Shown: piece after piece, positions 55,735 through 64,000 of the stretch
How the letters are laid out: the number at the start of each line of letters is the position of its first letter
Numbering within the stretch: the first letter of the stretch is position 1
NCBI RefSeq assembly: GCF_016859125.1
Contig: NZ_CP069338.1
Location: forward strand, 10,915,501-10,979,500
Length of the DNA: 64,000 nucleotides
Direction: 5' to 3'
DNA from: Archangium violaceum
GTDB taxonomy: Bacteria; Myxococcota; Myxococcia; Myxococcales; Myxococcaceae
Position numbers and translations under genes: made by a program
Notes under the pieces: generated by a model
Seen by the model: the letters and a program-made list of their open reading frames with translations, nothing else
Told to the model about the DNA's origin: nothing
Database searches by the model: none

Positions 55735-56742
55735 TTACACCGTCAGCGGCGCGGAGGTGAGGGCCTCCGAGCCGGGAGGTACCTCCGCGTCCGGCTCATC
55801 CAGCAGGACCAGCAGGGGAATGGCCGCCCCGGTCTCCCCGAAACTGGCCATGCCTCGCACCGTGCCTCCCACGCGCGAGCCATCGGGACGCTCGAGCGAG
55901 ATGGCCTGTCCCACGCGGACGATGGGGGTGCGCCGGGGAATGCCCGGTGAGAGCAACACGCCCCGGCCCGCCAACCGGTGGGTGGAGTCCACGGTGAAGA
56001 GGTAGCGCTCCCCTCCTCCCGCGCCCACCTGCCGCGCGAAGAAGAGGGCCAGCCGCTCCACCAGCAGCATCGCGTGTTGCTGCACCCGGGCCAGCCGCGA
56101 GCGCTCCCGCTCGAGCAACTCCTCGGCCCCGAGCCCCACGCGGCCCACATCCCCTGGCGAGGCCCGGACCCAGCGCTCGAACATGCCCACGTCCACCTCG
56201 GGGTGGAACTGCACCCCATAGGAGGCGCCCACCCGGAAGGCCTGGTGCGGATAGCGGGAGCTCGAGGCGAGCACCTGCGCCCCCGGCACGGACTCGAAGG
56301 TGTCCCCGTGCCAGTGCAGCACGTCGAAGAACTCCTCGAAGCCGGCGAACAGCGGGTCCGCCAGCCCCGCCACCGTCAACGACACCGGGTGCACGCCCAC
56401 CACCGGGCCCTTGTCTCCCGGATGGACGCGAGCCCCCGCCGAGGCGGCGAGCAGCTCCGCGCCCACGCCGATGCCCAGATTCGGCCGTCCCGCCTCCAAC
56501 CGGCGGGCGAGCAATCGCCGCTGCTCCTCCAGAAGAGGAGCGGCCTCCGCCCCCGGGTCACCCAGGGACGCGCCCATGATCACCACGAGGGCCGCCTCCG
56601 CGTCCTCGGGGCGAGGGGCTCGCAGACGGACATCCAGGGTAAAGCCCGAGCGCCGCAAGGCGGGGCCCAGCTGCCCCAGGCCTCGTTCTTCCTCGTGAAG
56701 AAGGACGACCGCGGTCCGGGGGGGTTCGGAAGGTGCGTTCAT
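55735..56742 (-). CDS. Glutamine amidotransferase-like protein without catalytic Cys
   Basis: 335 residues from ATG 56742. Domain 1 (about residues 10-215) has the fold of GMP-synthase-type class I amidotransferases: VVIMGASLGDPGAEAAPLL and the His-Glu motif YGVQFHPEVD. The nucleophile elbow, normally GxCxGxQ, reads NLGIGVGAELLAAS, so the Cys is Gly and the next conserved residues are also altered. Domain 2 (about 215-335; RGVLLSPGIPRRTPIVRVGQ) is a small beta-rich extension. It probably acts as a binding rather than glutaminase protein. Confidence 0.8.
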   Translation of the reverse strand: MNAPSEPPRTAVVLLHEEERGLGQLGPALRRSGFTLDVRLRAPRPEDAEAALVVIMGASLGDPGAEAAPLLEEQRRLLARRLEAGRPNLGIGVGAELLAASAGARVHPGDKGPVVGVHPVSLTVAGLADPLFAGFEEFFDVLHWHGDTFESVPGAQVLASSSRYPHQAFRVGASYGVQFHPEVDVGMFERWVRASPGDVGRVGLGAEELLERERSRLARVQQHAMLLVERLALFFARQVGAGGGERYLFTVDSTHRLAGRGVLLSPGIPRRTPIVRVGQAISLERPDGSRVGGTVRGMASFGETGAAIPLLVLLDEPDAEVPPGSEALTSAPLTV

Positions 56743-56974
56743 TCCGGGAACATTCGCACGCTCGGGCGAGCCGCCCACCCTCGGGTGCTGGAGGGTGTCC
56801 TGGAGAACATCTTCCCGCGCACGAAGCGAGGTCCGGGTCCGCGGGCCAGGGAGGTGGCCTGCTCCCGGGTCGATCGACCCACCCCACTGCTTCGCACCCG
56901 GGAACTTCCGGGCTGCCAGCCCATGCCGTGGTGCCTCACCTTCAAGGAGAGAGAACCCACCCCCGGAATTCCCC

Positions 56975-57898
56975 ATGTCGACGCTTCACCTCCCCCCCGT
57001 CCCCCACCTGTACCTGCTCACCTTCGACGAGCGGCATTCCTTCGAGAACGCACTGCTCGGACTGTCCGGCCCCCCCACACCCGACGAGGCGGACGCCATC
57101 CGCCACATGAAGACCGTCATCTACACCGGCTTCCGGCTGGCCCTCCGGCGAGGCGTCAAACACGACGGCACGGGCATCCTGGTGGATGGGCAATACGGGA
57201 ACGACGTGGCGAGACAGGCGCTCGAGGAGGGCATCCTGCTCGCCATGGCCGCGGAGAAGGGCGACATCGAGACGTTCGAGCCGGCCTTCGCCCAGGCGCG
57301 GGTGCACTACAACCCCGAGGAGGAGCAGGCGGTGAACGCCCCGCGGACGGAGCGACTCGTCAGGTTGACGGAATGGCTGCGGGCACATGGGCGCCGTTTC
57401 CTCCTGGAGTTGCGAGTGCCAGCGACACAGGCCCAGCTCGCCGCCCTTGGAGGAGACGCGGAGCGCTACGATCACGAGCTGAGGCCCTTGCTCATGGTGC
57501 GAGCGGTGAGCGAGCTGCAGGCGGGCGGAGTGGATCCGGACATCTGGATGCTCGAGAGCCTGGACCGGACGGCGGACTGCCTGCGCGTGGCCATGCAGGC
57601 CCGAGCGGGAGGCCGGGAGCACGTGTCCTGCATCGTCCTCGACCGGCACCCGAGCTGGGAGGACCTGGAGCGGTGGCTGAGGGTGACCGCGTCCATTCCG
57701 GGCTTCATCGGCTTCGCGCTCGGCCGCACGCTGTGGTGGGAGCCCCTTCAGGCCATGCACCGGCGCCAGCTCACCGCGGCCGAGGCCGCCCAGCGCATCT
57801 GCGACAACTACCAGCGTGCCCTCCTCCTCTGGAACGAGGCACTGCTCCGCGCTGATTGCCAACGCTCCACCCTTCAACCGGAGGCCGTGCCCTCCTGA
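56975..57898 (+). CDS. DUF2090-family protein
   Basis: 307 residues from ATG 56975 with aaggagagag upstream. It matches the DUF2090 domain also found fused to IolC kinases: YLLTFDERHSFENALLGLSG at the N-terminus, then ADCLRVAMQARAGGREHVSC and TASIPGFIGFALGRTLWWEP near the C-terminus. The fold is an aldolase-like TIM barrel; the substrate is unknown. Its last part is duplicated at 61739-61890 on the far side of the toxin pair. Confidence 0.8.
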   Translation: MSTLHLPPVPHLYLLTFDERHSFENALLGLSGPPTPDEADAIRHMKTVIYTGFRLALRRGVKHDGTGILVDGQYGNDVARQALEEGILLAMAAEKGDIETFEPAFAQARVHYNPEEEQAVNAPRTERLVRLTEWLRAHGRRFLLELRVPATQAQLAALGGDAERYDHELRPLLMVRAVSELQAGGVDPDIWMLESLDRTADCLRVAMQARAGGREHVSCIVLDRHPSWEDLERWLRVTASIPGFIGFALGRTLWWEPLQAMHRRQLTAAEAAQRICDNYQRALLLWNEALLRADCQRSTLQPEAVPS

Positions 57899-57978
57899 AG
57901 CGCGTGCTCCGATTCACACGTGGACCACACCCCCGCGCGCCGGTTGACGCGGGTGCTGCCTTCGCGGCACCTCGCGCT
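57639..57978 (+). repeat. 3' end of the DUF2090 gene, duplicated at 61739-61890 (copy 1)
   Basis: Two blocks here, 57639-57683 (tcgaccggcacccgagctgg...) and about 57891-57978 (tcctgaag...gctccgattcacacgtgg...), recur contiguously at 61739-61890 with the intervening 200 bases deleted. The second block includes the 3' non-coding DNA of the DUF2090 gene. Confidence 0.8.
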
Positions 57979-59319
57979 TCAGCCCCGGTGACGCTCGGCT
58001 ACCCGGTAGATCCGGGTGAGGGAGTAGTCAAGCAGCGCCTGTCGCGAGCGCATGTAGTGGCGTGCCCGGACAAAGGGAAGCCAGACGCGGTTGCCCACGA
58101 GGACCTGTGCCTCCTCGAGCTTCTTTCGCGGAATCCACCTGCCGCCCAGGTTGCGCACCATCACCTCGCCCAGATACGCGCCGATGGCAGGTATCGCATG
58201 CTCGTCAATGGCTTCTCGCAGGCGGCTTGTCGGGAATTCCTCGCGCCAGAAATAGAAGTCGACGTCCACGAGCGACCCGGGCGTCGCCTCGAAGACGGAG
58301 GGCACTTCTGTGTGCAGAAGGGCCACGAGGTGCTCGGCGAGGGTGTCATAATGCTCGAGAGCACCTTCCGGGTCGTCCACGTCCGGGGGCAGGGCGGAGT
58401 CCGCGGGGCGCCACTCCTCGGGTTCGGGCGGCTGCCAGACGTTGAACCCGGCAATCTTCCGCTGGCGCTCGTGGCTGGCAACGAAGTCCACCACGCGCGT
58501 GAGGAGCGGCGACACGTCCGGGTGGAAGCGGCGCTCCACGGGGGCGAGTATGGTGCTGCGCTCGCTCAGGGTGCGCAGCGCGGTGTCGTAGTCCAGGTCC
58601 GGCCGGAGGTGCGCGTGGGCGCGGGCCTGCGCGAGCCGAGCCTCCTTGCTGGCGAAATCCGCCACGGTGGGCCACGTCACGATGAGGACGGAGCCGGTGG
58701 GCAGTTCCTCCACCCGGTGGGCCGGCGTGGACAACATACGCTCGCGGCCCACGGTCTCCACCAGCTTGGGTCCGAAGACGTTGAGCCAGCACACCTCGTA
58801 GATTTTGTCGAAACCATCTCTGCGTCGAGTCTCGTCGTCGCGACCAAAGCTCGGAAAGTCCGCCAACTGCGCGTCATCACTGCTGTGGGCCCAAGCATAC
58901 GTGACTGGGTAACGGTCGGCCCAGGCGCGCACCATTTCCACGAAGTGGCGGCAGCACTCCGTCTCCGCGAAGAAGGAGAGCGGCTTCACCTTGATGATGA
59001 TGTTCAGTTTGGGATGCCGTGGCGGGAGCCAGAGGCTGAGCGACATGTCCAACGCAGGCCACTCCGTCCGGTAGAGCCCGATGGACGTGATGTTTTCGTC
59101 GCGATCCTCTTCCAGGGACTTCCAGATGGCGGCCCGGGAGTATCTGCGTTGCCGCTTGCCACGAACGACGTCCGGCATCCACCCGCCAGCGTACTCCTCG
59201 AACGCCTGGAAGAAAAACGCAAACTCGCTCTCCAGATCTACTTGTGGACTGAAGGCGCCGTTGAACGATAGCAGGAGGTAGTCTTCGTCCCTCGAATCGT
59301 GAAATTTCAGCACCTTCAT
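57979..59319 (-). CDS. Putative immunity protein of the adjacent toxin
   Basis: 446 residues from ATG 59319. The start overlaps the toxin stop as ATGA, so the two are translationally coupled, the usual toxin-first, immunity-second order. It has no signal peptide, many charged and aromatic residues, and two similar-looking halves (IKVKPLSFFAETECCRHFVE; DVDFYFWREEFPTSRLREAI). I could not place it in a named Imm family; Imm52-like proteins are a candidate. The immunity role is inferred from position. Confidence 0.6.
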   Translation of the reverse strand: MKVLKFHDSRDEDYLLLSFNGAFSPQVDLESEFAFFFQAFEEYAGGWMPDVVRGKRQRRYSRAAIWKSLEEDRDENITSIGLYRTEWPALDMSLSLWLPPRHPKLNIIIKVKPLSFFAETECCRHFVEMVRAWADRYPVTYAWAHSSDDAQLADFPSFGRDDETRRRDGFDKIYEVCWLNVFGPKLVETVGRERMLSTPAHRVEELPTGSVLIVTWPTVADFASKEARLAQARAHAHLRPDLDYDTALRTLSERSTILAPVERRFHPDVSPLLTRVVDFVASHERQRKIAGFNVWQPPEPEEWRPADSALPPDVDDPEGALEHYDTLAEHLVALLHTEVPSVFEATPGSLVDVDFYFWREEFPTSRLREAIDEHAIPAIGAYLGEVMVRNLGGRWIPRKKLEEAQVLVGNRVWLPFVRARHYMRSRQALLDYSLTRIYRVAERHRG

Positions 59320-61685
59320 TGGAACAGTACCTCCACTCCCGGAACCTTTTCCTTGGTTGCGTCCACGGCTGCACGCAAGACGACTATGTTCTTGGGCTTG
59401 AGTTCGCCCCCCTCATAGATGAGGCGGACCCGCTGAACGGGTACCTCGCTGCCCTCGCGGAGAAGAGGCTGGAGGGACTCGCGGCGAATATCCAGGGTTT
59501 CACCGTATTTCCGCAGAGCATCCCTCGCGTCCGCAACCATCTGCGCCTTCAAGGCTTCGACATCCAGCAGCGCGAGATTTCGGCTCTTGAAGCTCAACGT
59601 CTCGACGCGAGGTGACCGTCCGGCGTCGCCCTCTTCGATGATGAGCACATCCGCGAAGCGCAGGCCGCTCACCGGCTTCTTCACGCCCACATACGTCTCA
59701 ATCCGAGGCTTGTCGAAGTCCCCGAGAAAACGGCGCTGTGCCCGGGGCAGCTCCACGTCGGCTTGCAGCCGTTTCACCATGACGCGCTCGAAGGCAAGCC
59801 CCCGGGTGAACCACCCCCACAGACGCTCGTAGGGCGCCCAGCGCAGAGGACCCTTGGCGGCCTTGCCCTCCTCGAGTTCCCCCAGGCGCTTCTCGTAGTA
59901 GGCGACGTACTCACTCCAACGCGGGTTGCCTTCAACTCCGGGCGGCGGGGCGTCAAGGGAGGGGCGCTGCTTCTCCAGCACTGCCACGTCCCTGGGCAGA
60001 CGCGGGCCCACGGATTCGAGTTCCACCGCCGCGAGCTTGGCCTCCACCACCTCCTGGGTGAGGCCCGCCTCCTCGTCCACCAGGGAGACCAGGCCCCCGG
60101 AGCGCTCCGCAGCACCGGCCCTCCTGGGTGTCCCCACACCGTTTCTCCCCGTGGAAGAGCTCGTGGCCCTGGGTCTGGCCTTGGACATGAGCGGCCGTGC
60201 CTTGGCCACATCCCCCCGGGCCTCGTGCAGCGCCAGGGCGGCGTCCACTCCGCCCATGGCAACGAAGCGGCTTGCCTCCCTGCTGGCCTGTAGGTACCGG
60301 GCCAGTTCCCGCAGGCCGTCCACGCCCAGCAGTCCTTCCAATTGCCGCGCCGTGTCTTTGAGGGCTCGCAGTCGCAGTTCCATGGCCTCGAAGCCGGTGA
60401 GGAGGTGCAGCCCCATATTCGATGCACCTCTACCCTCGGCGAGGTAGCGCACGCCCTTGCCACCCGCATAGAGGGCCACCAGCAGCGCCGCTGGCGCCAG
60501 TTCGCGCGTGGCCTGCTCGTACTTGCCCTGTGTCAGCGAGTACGCCCCATGGCCCGTCCCGGCCAGCAGGCCATAGAAGCCCAGCGGAATGCCAAAGGTG
60601 AGGTGATCGAAGCCACCCAGCACCATGTGGCCTGCCGAGAAGTGCTGCTCAGCCCATCGCTTCTCCGCCTCGTCGAGGGCTTCCTGATAGTTCGGCGGCA
60701 GTTGGCTTCGTAGGGTGGAGAAGGCGAGGGCTGCCCCGTCACCGCTCATCGGAGAGCTGGAAAGAGCGTCCCTGCCAGCTCGGGCGAGGCCTCGGCCCAC
60801 GTCCTTCCATTCAAAGTCCCGCTCAGGCCAGTCCGAGGGTCTCAGCCCTCTCTTCTCCAGCGCCGCCTTGAAGGCGGGCAGCAGTCCGAGCATCTCCTCC
60901 AGCCGCTTGTCACGGGCGAGAAGAAAGAGAATCTCCCTCAAGTCATCGTCATGGGCCGAATTGATGATGAAGAGGGAGAGAACCTCGGCTCTGACAGCTC
61001 CATGGTCCTCGGTCGCATCCACGAGGAAGGATGCGCGCTTGCGGTTGAGAAGGCGGGCGGCATCCTCGCGCGGTGTACCCTGGGCACCCAGACGCACGGC
61101 GCGCCAGTCATCCAAGGACGCCACCACGCGGGGCATGTCCACGCGCTCCTGCAGCGCGAGAAATTCGGTGGGAGAGGTACACGTGAGGAAGGGAGCAAGG
61201 AGTGCCTCCCTGTCGCCGGAGGAGAAGTCGGGCCAGCCAGGGGGCACGGCTTCTCCTCCGCAGGTAGCAGTGCCCTGGGCAGCACGCCCCGTGCTGGCCA
61301 CCTCGCGGGGAGAAGCCTCGCCCATGCTCGCCAGGGCGGCGTCCGGGCCCGGTCCACGGGCGCTCCAGCGGCGCTGCGGTCGCTCCTGCTCACCTGGCTC
61401 GGCGGAAGAGAGAGAGGGAGGCGCCTCGAATGAGGGCGTCCTGGCCGTCGTCTTGCGCAACGTAGAGAGGGCGCGTGGGCCCTGGGAGGAGTTCCCGCCA
61501 GGTTGCGGCTCCAGCGTGACGCAGCCGGTGGTGAGCAGCGCGACCCCCAGCAGCAGCGCCACCCACCTGCGCGCCAGGGTCTCAGCGAGCATTGGCCACC
61601 ACGGCGGAGACATGGCCCCAGAGGGGGAGGACTCGGGCCACTCCGCTTGGGACAACAGCAGCAGCACCAGCAGTGTGGAAGTCAT
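59316..61685 (-). CDS. Lipoprotein toxin candidate with C-terminal nuclease-like domain
   Basis: 789 residues from ATG 61685 (ggagggg upstream). The N-terminus has two hydrophobic parts and a lipobox (LLLGVALLTTGC, Cys55; Met32 is an alternative start). A long low-complexity linker is followed by an alpha-helical middle region (residues about 170-480, with GFYGLLAGTGHGAYSL). The last 140 residues (IETYVGVKKPVSGLRFADVL, PRVETLSFKSRN) show an Asp...E-x(4)-K arrangement like PD-(D/E)XK nucleases. Size, lipid anchor and the overlapping gene suggest a SitA-like toxin spread by outer-membrane exchange. The toxic activity is inference. Confidence 0.65.
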   Translation of the reverse strand: MTSTLLVLLLLSQAEWPESSPSGAMSPPWWPMLAETLARRWVALLLGVALLTTGCVTLEPQPGGNSSQGPRALSTLRKTTARTPSFEAPPSLSSAEPGEQERPQRRWSARGPGPDAALASMGEASPREVASTGRAAQGTATCGGEAVPPGWPDFSSGDREALLAPFLTCTSPTEFLALQERVDMPRVVASLDDWRAVRLGAQGTPREDAARLLNRKRASFLVDATEDHGAVRAEVLSLFIINSAHDDDLREILFLLARDKRLEEMLGLLPAFKAALEKRGLRPSDWPERDFEWKDVGRGLARAGRDALSSSPMSGDGAALAFSTLRSQLPPNYQEALDEAEKRWAEQHFSAGHMVLGGFDHLTFGIPLGFYGLLAGTGHGAYSLTQGKYEQATRELAPAALLVALYAGGKGVRYLAEGRGASNMGLHLLTGFEAMELRLRALKDTARQLEGLLGVDGLRELARYLQASREASRFVAMGGVDAALALHEARGDVAKARPLMSKARPRATSSSTGRNGVGTPRRAGAAERSGGLVSLVDEEAGLTQEVVEAKLAAVELESVGPRLPRDVAVLEKQRPSLDAPPPGVEGNPRWSEYVAYYEKRLGELEEGKAAKGPLRWAPYERLWGWFTRGLAFERVMVKRLQADVELPRAQRRFLGDFDKPRIETYVGVKKPVSGLRFADVLIIEEGDAGRSPRVETLSFKSRNLALLDVEALKAQMVADARDALRKYGETLDIRRESLQPLLREGSEVPVQRVRLIYEGGELKPKNIVVLRAAVDATKEKVPGVEVLFQ

Positions 61686-61738
61686 CAGCCCCTCCAAGGG
61701 AGGGCACCCATGCTAACAAGGATCTTTCAAAAACCCGG

Positions 61739-61890
61739 ACTCGACCGGCACGCGAGCTGGGAGGACCTGGAACGGTGGCTGAGGACTGGAGACCGCGCCC
61801 TCCTGAAGCCGTGCTCCGATTCACACGTGGACCACACCCCCCGCGTACTGGTTGACGCGGGTGCTGCCTTCGCGGCACCTCGCGCATCCA
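61739..61890 (+). repeat. Duplicated 3' end of the DUF2090 gene (copy 2)
   Basis: The frame encodes LDRHASWEDLERWLRTGD, then sequence matching the DNA after the DUF2090 stop (gctccgattcacacgtggaccacacccc, and gacgcgggtgctgccttcgcggcacctcgcgc). Compared with copy 1 the section 57684-57890 is missing. It lies 54 bases before the toxin gene start, on the opposite strand. Confidence 0.8.
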
Positions 61891-62013
61891 GGTGAATTGA
61901 GTCGTCGGAATCATTGGACCTGGGAATCAGGTCGCACACACCCGCCTTCTCTTGGCTATCCGGATCTGTCGGAGGTGCCCGCTAGAGTGGGGAGTTCCCC
62001 ATCGGAGGCGCTG

Positions 62014-63452
62014 ATGACGTCCACGCTGCTGGTGCTGCTGCTCTCCCAAGCGCCCCGGGCCCGGTGGGTGGGTCTTGTGCTCGCCCTGGCCCTGCTGTCC
62101 GCCGGCTGTGCGTCGCTGACACCCCCGCCCGGCAGGGGGACGCGCTTGCGCTACACGCCGGGCGAGGCCACGGGGCCTGCCGCGAAGTGTCAGGCTCCAC
62201 CCGCCGCATCTCCAGAGAGTTCGCCCGGCTCAACGCCAGTGGCCGGGGCCTCGCCAGTGGAAACGGTGTCTTCCTCCGCTACGCCGACTACGGCGCCACG
62301 CAACTGAGGTGGAAGGAGGCCCAGCTCACCGCCGCCACCCGGCTGGCCAACGCCGCGTCGGAGGTGGAAGACCCGGACATGCAGCTCGCTCTGCTGCGCG
62401 TGGCTGGCCCACGGCTGGAGGCCGCCATGGTGGGCTCGCTCCTGCTCGCCGTCTGGCTCGACTTCCTCAATCTCGCCGACGTCGCGCTCGAACAGCACCT
62501 CTACCCCGTGGAGACGCTCTTCGCGGACATGTGGCGCAGGCAGGAAATGCTCGAGCCCGCCATGCGGGCGCTCTCCTCGCGAGAGCACGAGCAGGTGGAG
62601 GCCGTGGCGCGAGACGTGCCCCCGCTGGTCGGCCACCTCGCGGAGGAATTCGCGGCCACCGTGGAGAGAATGCGCGTGGCGGCGGAGCACCTCCAGAAGA
62701 TGCTGGTGCTCAAGGAAGCCATCGAGACTGTCACGATGCTCTCGACGATGAGGTTCTCGCTGCCCTCGGCGCCTCCGTCCGCTCCCGCCCTGGTGGGTAC
62801 TGGCCTGACGGTAGGCGGCGACGGCGTGACGATGGGCACGCGGATTGTCGTGTCCGCCGAGTGGGTGGAGAGGGTGCGCCAGTTGGTGCGCGCGGGCGTC
62901 CTCTCCCTGCCCGTCGTCAGCGCCACCGTGCGGATTCAGGCCGGCCAGGTGATGCTGGCGCAGGCTCGAGGCGAGCTGCCTCGGGGCGTGCGTGAGGTAC
63001 TGGGAGATGGGCCCGAGGTGGGGGCCCTGCACGAAACGGGCAAAGCAGGGGCTGGCATGGCCGAGCCGCCGCGACACCATGTCATGCCCAAGGAGTTCCG
63101 CGAGTGGTTCGAGAAGCGCGGCTTCACCGGCGAGATGGACATTGACGAGTTCTGCGTCAAACTGGAGCAGGCATACCACCAAGCCATCCATGGCGGTGGG
63201 AATTGGAAGCTGGGGCGCGCATGGCCCGGTGAATGGAACCGGATGATCATGGAGGCGCTGCACGAAGCCGAGGCGGAGCAGCGCAAGCAGGTCACACGCT
63301 TTGTGCGCGATGTGCTTGTGCGCGAACTCTCCGAGTGTCTTCCCAACGGCTGGCCGGCCGAGCTGGATGACGCCAACCGCTATGCCAGGCAGGTCAGGAC
63401 AGCTCTCCTTTCCACGCCGCCTCCCCCCCGGGTGGCGGCCTCTCGGTCCTGA
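62014..63452 (+). pseudogene. DUF2380 (TIGR02269-type) toxin-like lipoprotein, frameshifted
   Basis: ATG 62014 starts TSTLLVLLLSQAPRARWVGL and the lipobox LALALLSAGC. The frame closes at 62307, while the continuing domains are in the +1 frame from about 62190 (EFARLNASGRGLASGNGVFL). The rest has a helical middle and ends in a DUF2380 nuclease-like domain: PPRHHVMPKEFREWFEKRGF, then HQAIHGGGNWKLGR. This His-rich motif resembles HNH/LHH-type toxin nucleases. It is a polymorphic toxin candidate, divergent from the toxin at 59316 and sharing its first codons. One base gained or lost would restore it. Confidence 0.65.
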
Positions 63453-63545
63453 CGACGAACTGCTTCTCTCACTTCTACCCGACGAGGAAGTCTGAGCTTC
63501 ACCCCGTGGAAAGGACCATGAGCGACGGACGTGCCTGATACGGAC

Positions 63546-64000
63546 CTACGGGAATTTCAACCCGTGAAGGGTGATGCTGCGCGCGCTGTCATCCCACAGC
63601 GTGAGAGACAGTTCACCCTGAGCTTCCGATAAGAGAGCATCAACCTCCACGAAGACCGGACCGTCCCCTTTGGGCGGAATAGGCACGTCCTGCCGGATCT
63701 TCAGTCCCTCCATCTCCCTGCCTCCCGCGTCCACCAGCGAAGCGTCGACCGTCATCCAGGGCTCCGAGCTCAAGTTCAATAGCGATACCTGAACCGCGAT
63801 GCCTTTGTCCGCACGGTAGCTGACAGCCTTCACGCACGTGAGGCCATCGGATTTCAATTGAACGACCGTATCCTTCCCACTCAATGGTCGGACCTGGATG
63901 CCATACGTGTCGATCTTCTTCCTGGCAACCAGGCCCCCAATCCCACCTGACTGCTCGAGTCGGGCCCGCATGAGCCTGAGCTCCGCACGCAACTCCCGGT
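63546..64000 (-). CDS. DUF2381-family protein (partial, runs off the window)
   Basis: The C-terminal 150 residues of a DUF2381 (TIGR02268-type) protein: VRPLSGKDTVVQLKSDG, KAVSYRADKGIAVQVSLLN and the ending SLTLWDDSARSITLHGLKFP. The complete family is about 300 residues with a signal peptide; the start lies beyond 64000. In myxobacteria these genes often sit next to protein-kinase and toxin genes. It is convergent with the DUF2380 gene. A truncated homologue is at 21858-22049. Confidence 0.82.
   Translation of the reverse strand, partial: RELRAELRLMRARLEQSGGIGGLVARKKIDTYGIQVRPLSGKDTVVQLKSDGLTCVKAVSYRADKGIAVQVSLLNLSSEPWMTVDASLVDAGGREMEGLKIRQDVPIPPKGDGPVFVEVDALLSEAQGELSLTLWDDSARSITLHGLKFP

Noticed and set aside
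57856-59271. A 471-residue plus-strand protein over the immunity gene
   Set aside because: It is antisense to the immunity gene, has biased composition, and begins inside the DUF2090 gene.

Overview
The window is GC-rich DNA that looks like the accessory part of a myxobacterial chromosome (Myxococcota, probably Cystobacterineae such as Archangium, Cystobacter or Melittangium). The evidence is the DUF2381 and DUF2380 (TIGR02268/TIGR02269-type) paralogous families, lipoprotein toxin/immunity genes, many secreted proteins, and a heavy load of insertion sequences. This assignment rests on recognising families by eye; no database search was possible.

Layout. 1-1975: a Tat-exported vanadium haloperoxidase-like enzyme and a lipoprotein gene cut by an IS91-family element. 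1975-17482: nested mobile DNA. IS91 copy A carries the 5' 1.4 kb of an hrpA helicase gene. Between the copies lies a graveyard of gene scraps and tRNA-like 3' ends. IS91 copy B is interrupted by a 3.3 kb three-gene transposon (zinc-ribbon ORF, DDE transposase, AAA ATPase), and the intact hrpA follows. 17483-24190: tRNA/tmRNA-like remnant, an IS1182-family element, a lipoprotein toxin/ankyrin pair split by a stop codon, and decayed IS21 and DUF6431-transposon remains. 24394-26711: a tetR-VOC-SDR cluster with a palindromic operator. 26712-33110: an ISAs1-type element, two IS91 relics, an F420-reductase-like/NUDIX pair and broken genes.

33330-41449: a quinone oxidoreductase divergent from an AraC regulator, transposon debris, then an outer-membrane barrel gene followed by a proVWX-like osmoprotectant ABC transporter operon. 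41482-49503: a GNAT acetyltransferase, a MerR regulator divergent from a methyltransferase across a SoxR-box-like palindrome, secreted lipoproteins, a serine hydrolase divergent from a TetR regulator, and a GH19 chitinase. 49593-57898: a leucyl-tRNA synthetase gene lacking its N-terminal catalytic half, then ordinary genes (SDR, PQQ-propeller protein, YccF, outer-membrane barrel, MaoC, an amidotransferase-like protein without its catalytic Cys, DUF2090). 57979-64000: a toxin island with a 789-aa lipoprotein toxin candidate overlapped by its putative immunity gene, a divergent DUF2380 toxin-like lipoprotein, and the edge of a DUF2381 gene.

The most interesting items are the three-gene transposon with clear ends, target duplication and repeated end-binding sites; the IS91-linked copying of hrpA; the toxin island whose cassette is bracketed by duplicated 3' ends of the neighbouring DUF2090 gene; and the amputated leuS. 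Many broken genes here differ from intact form only by homopolymer length, so sequencing or assembly error must be separated from true pseudogenes.
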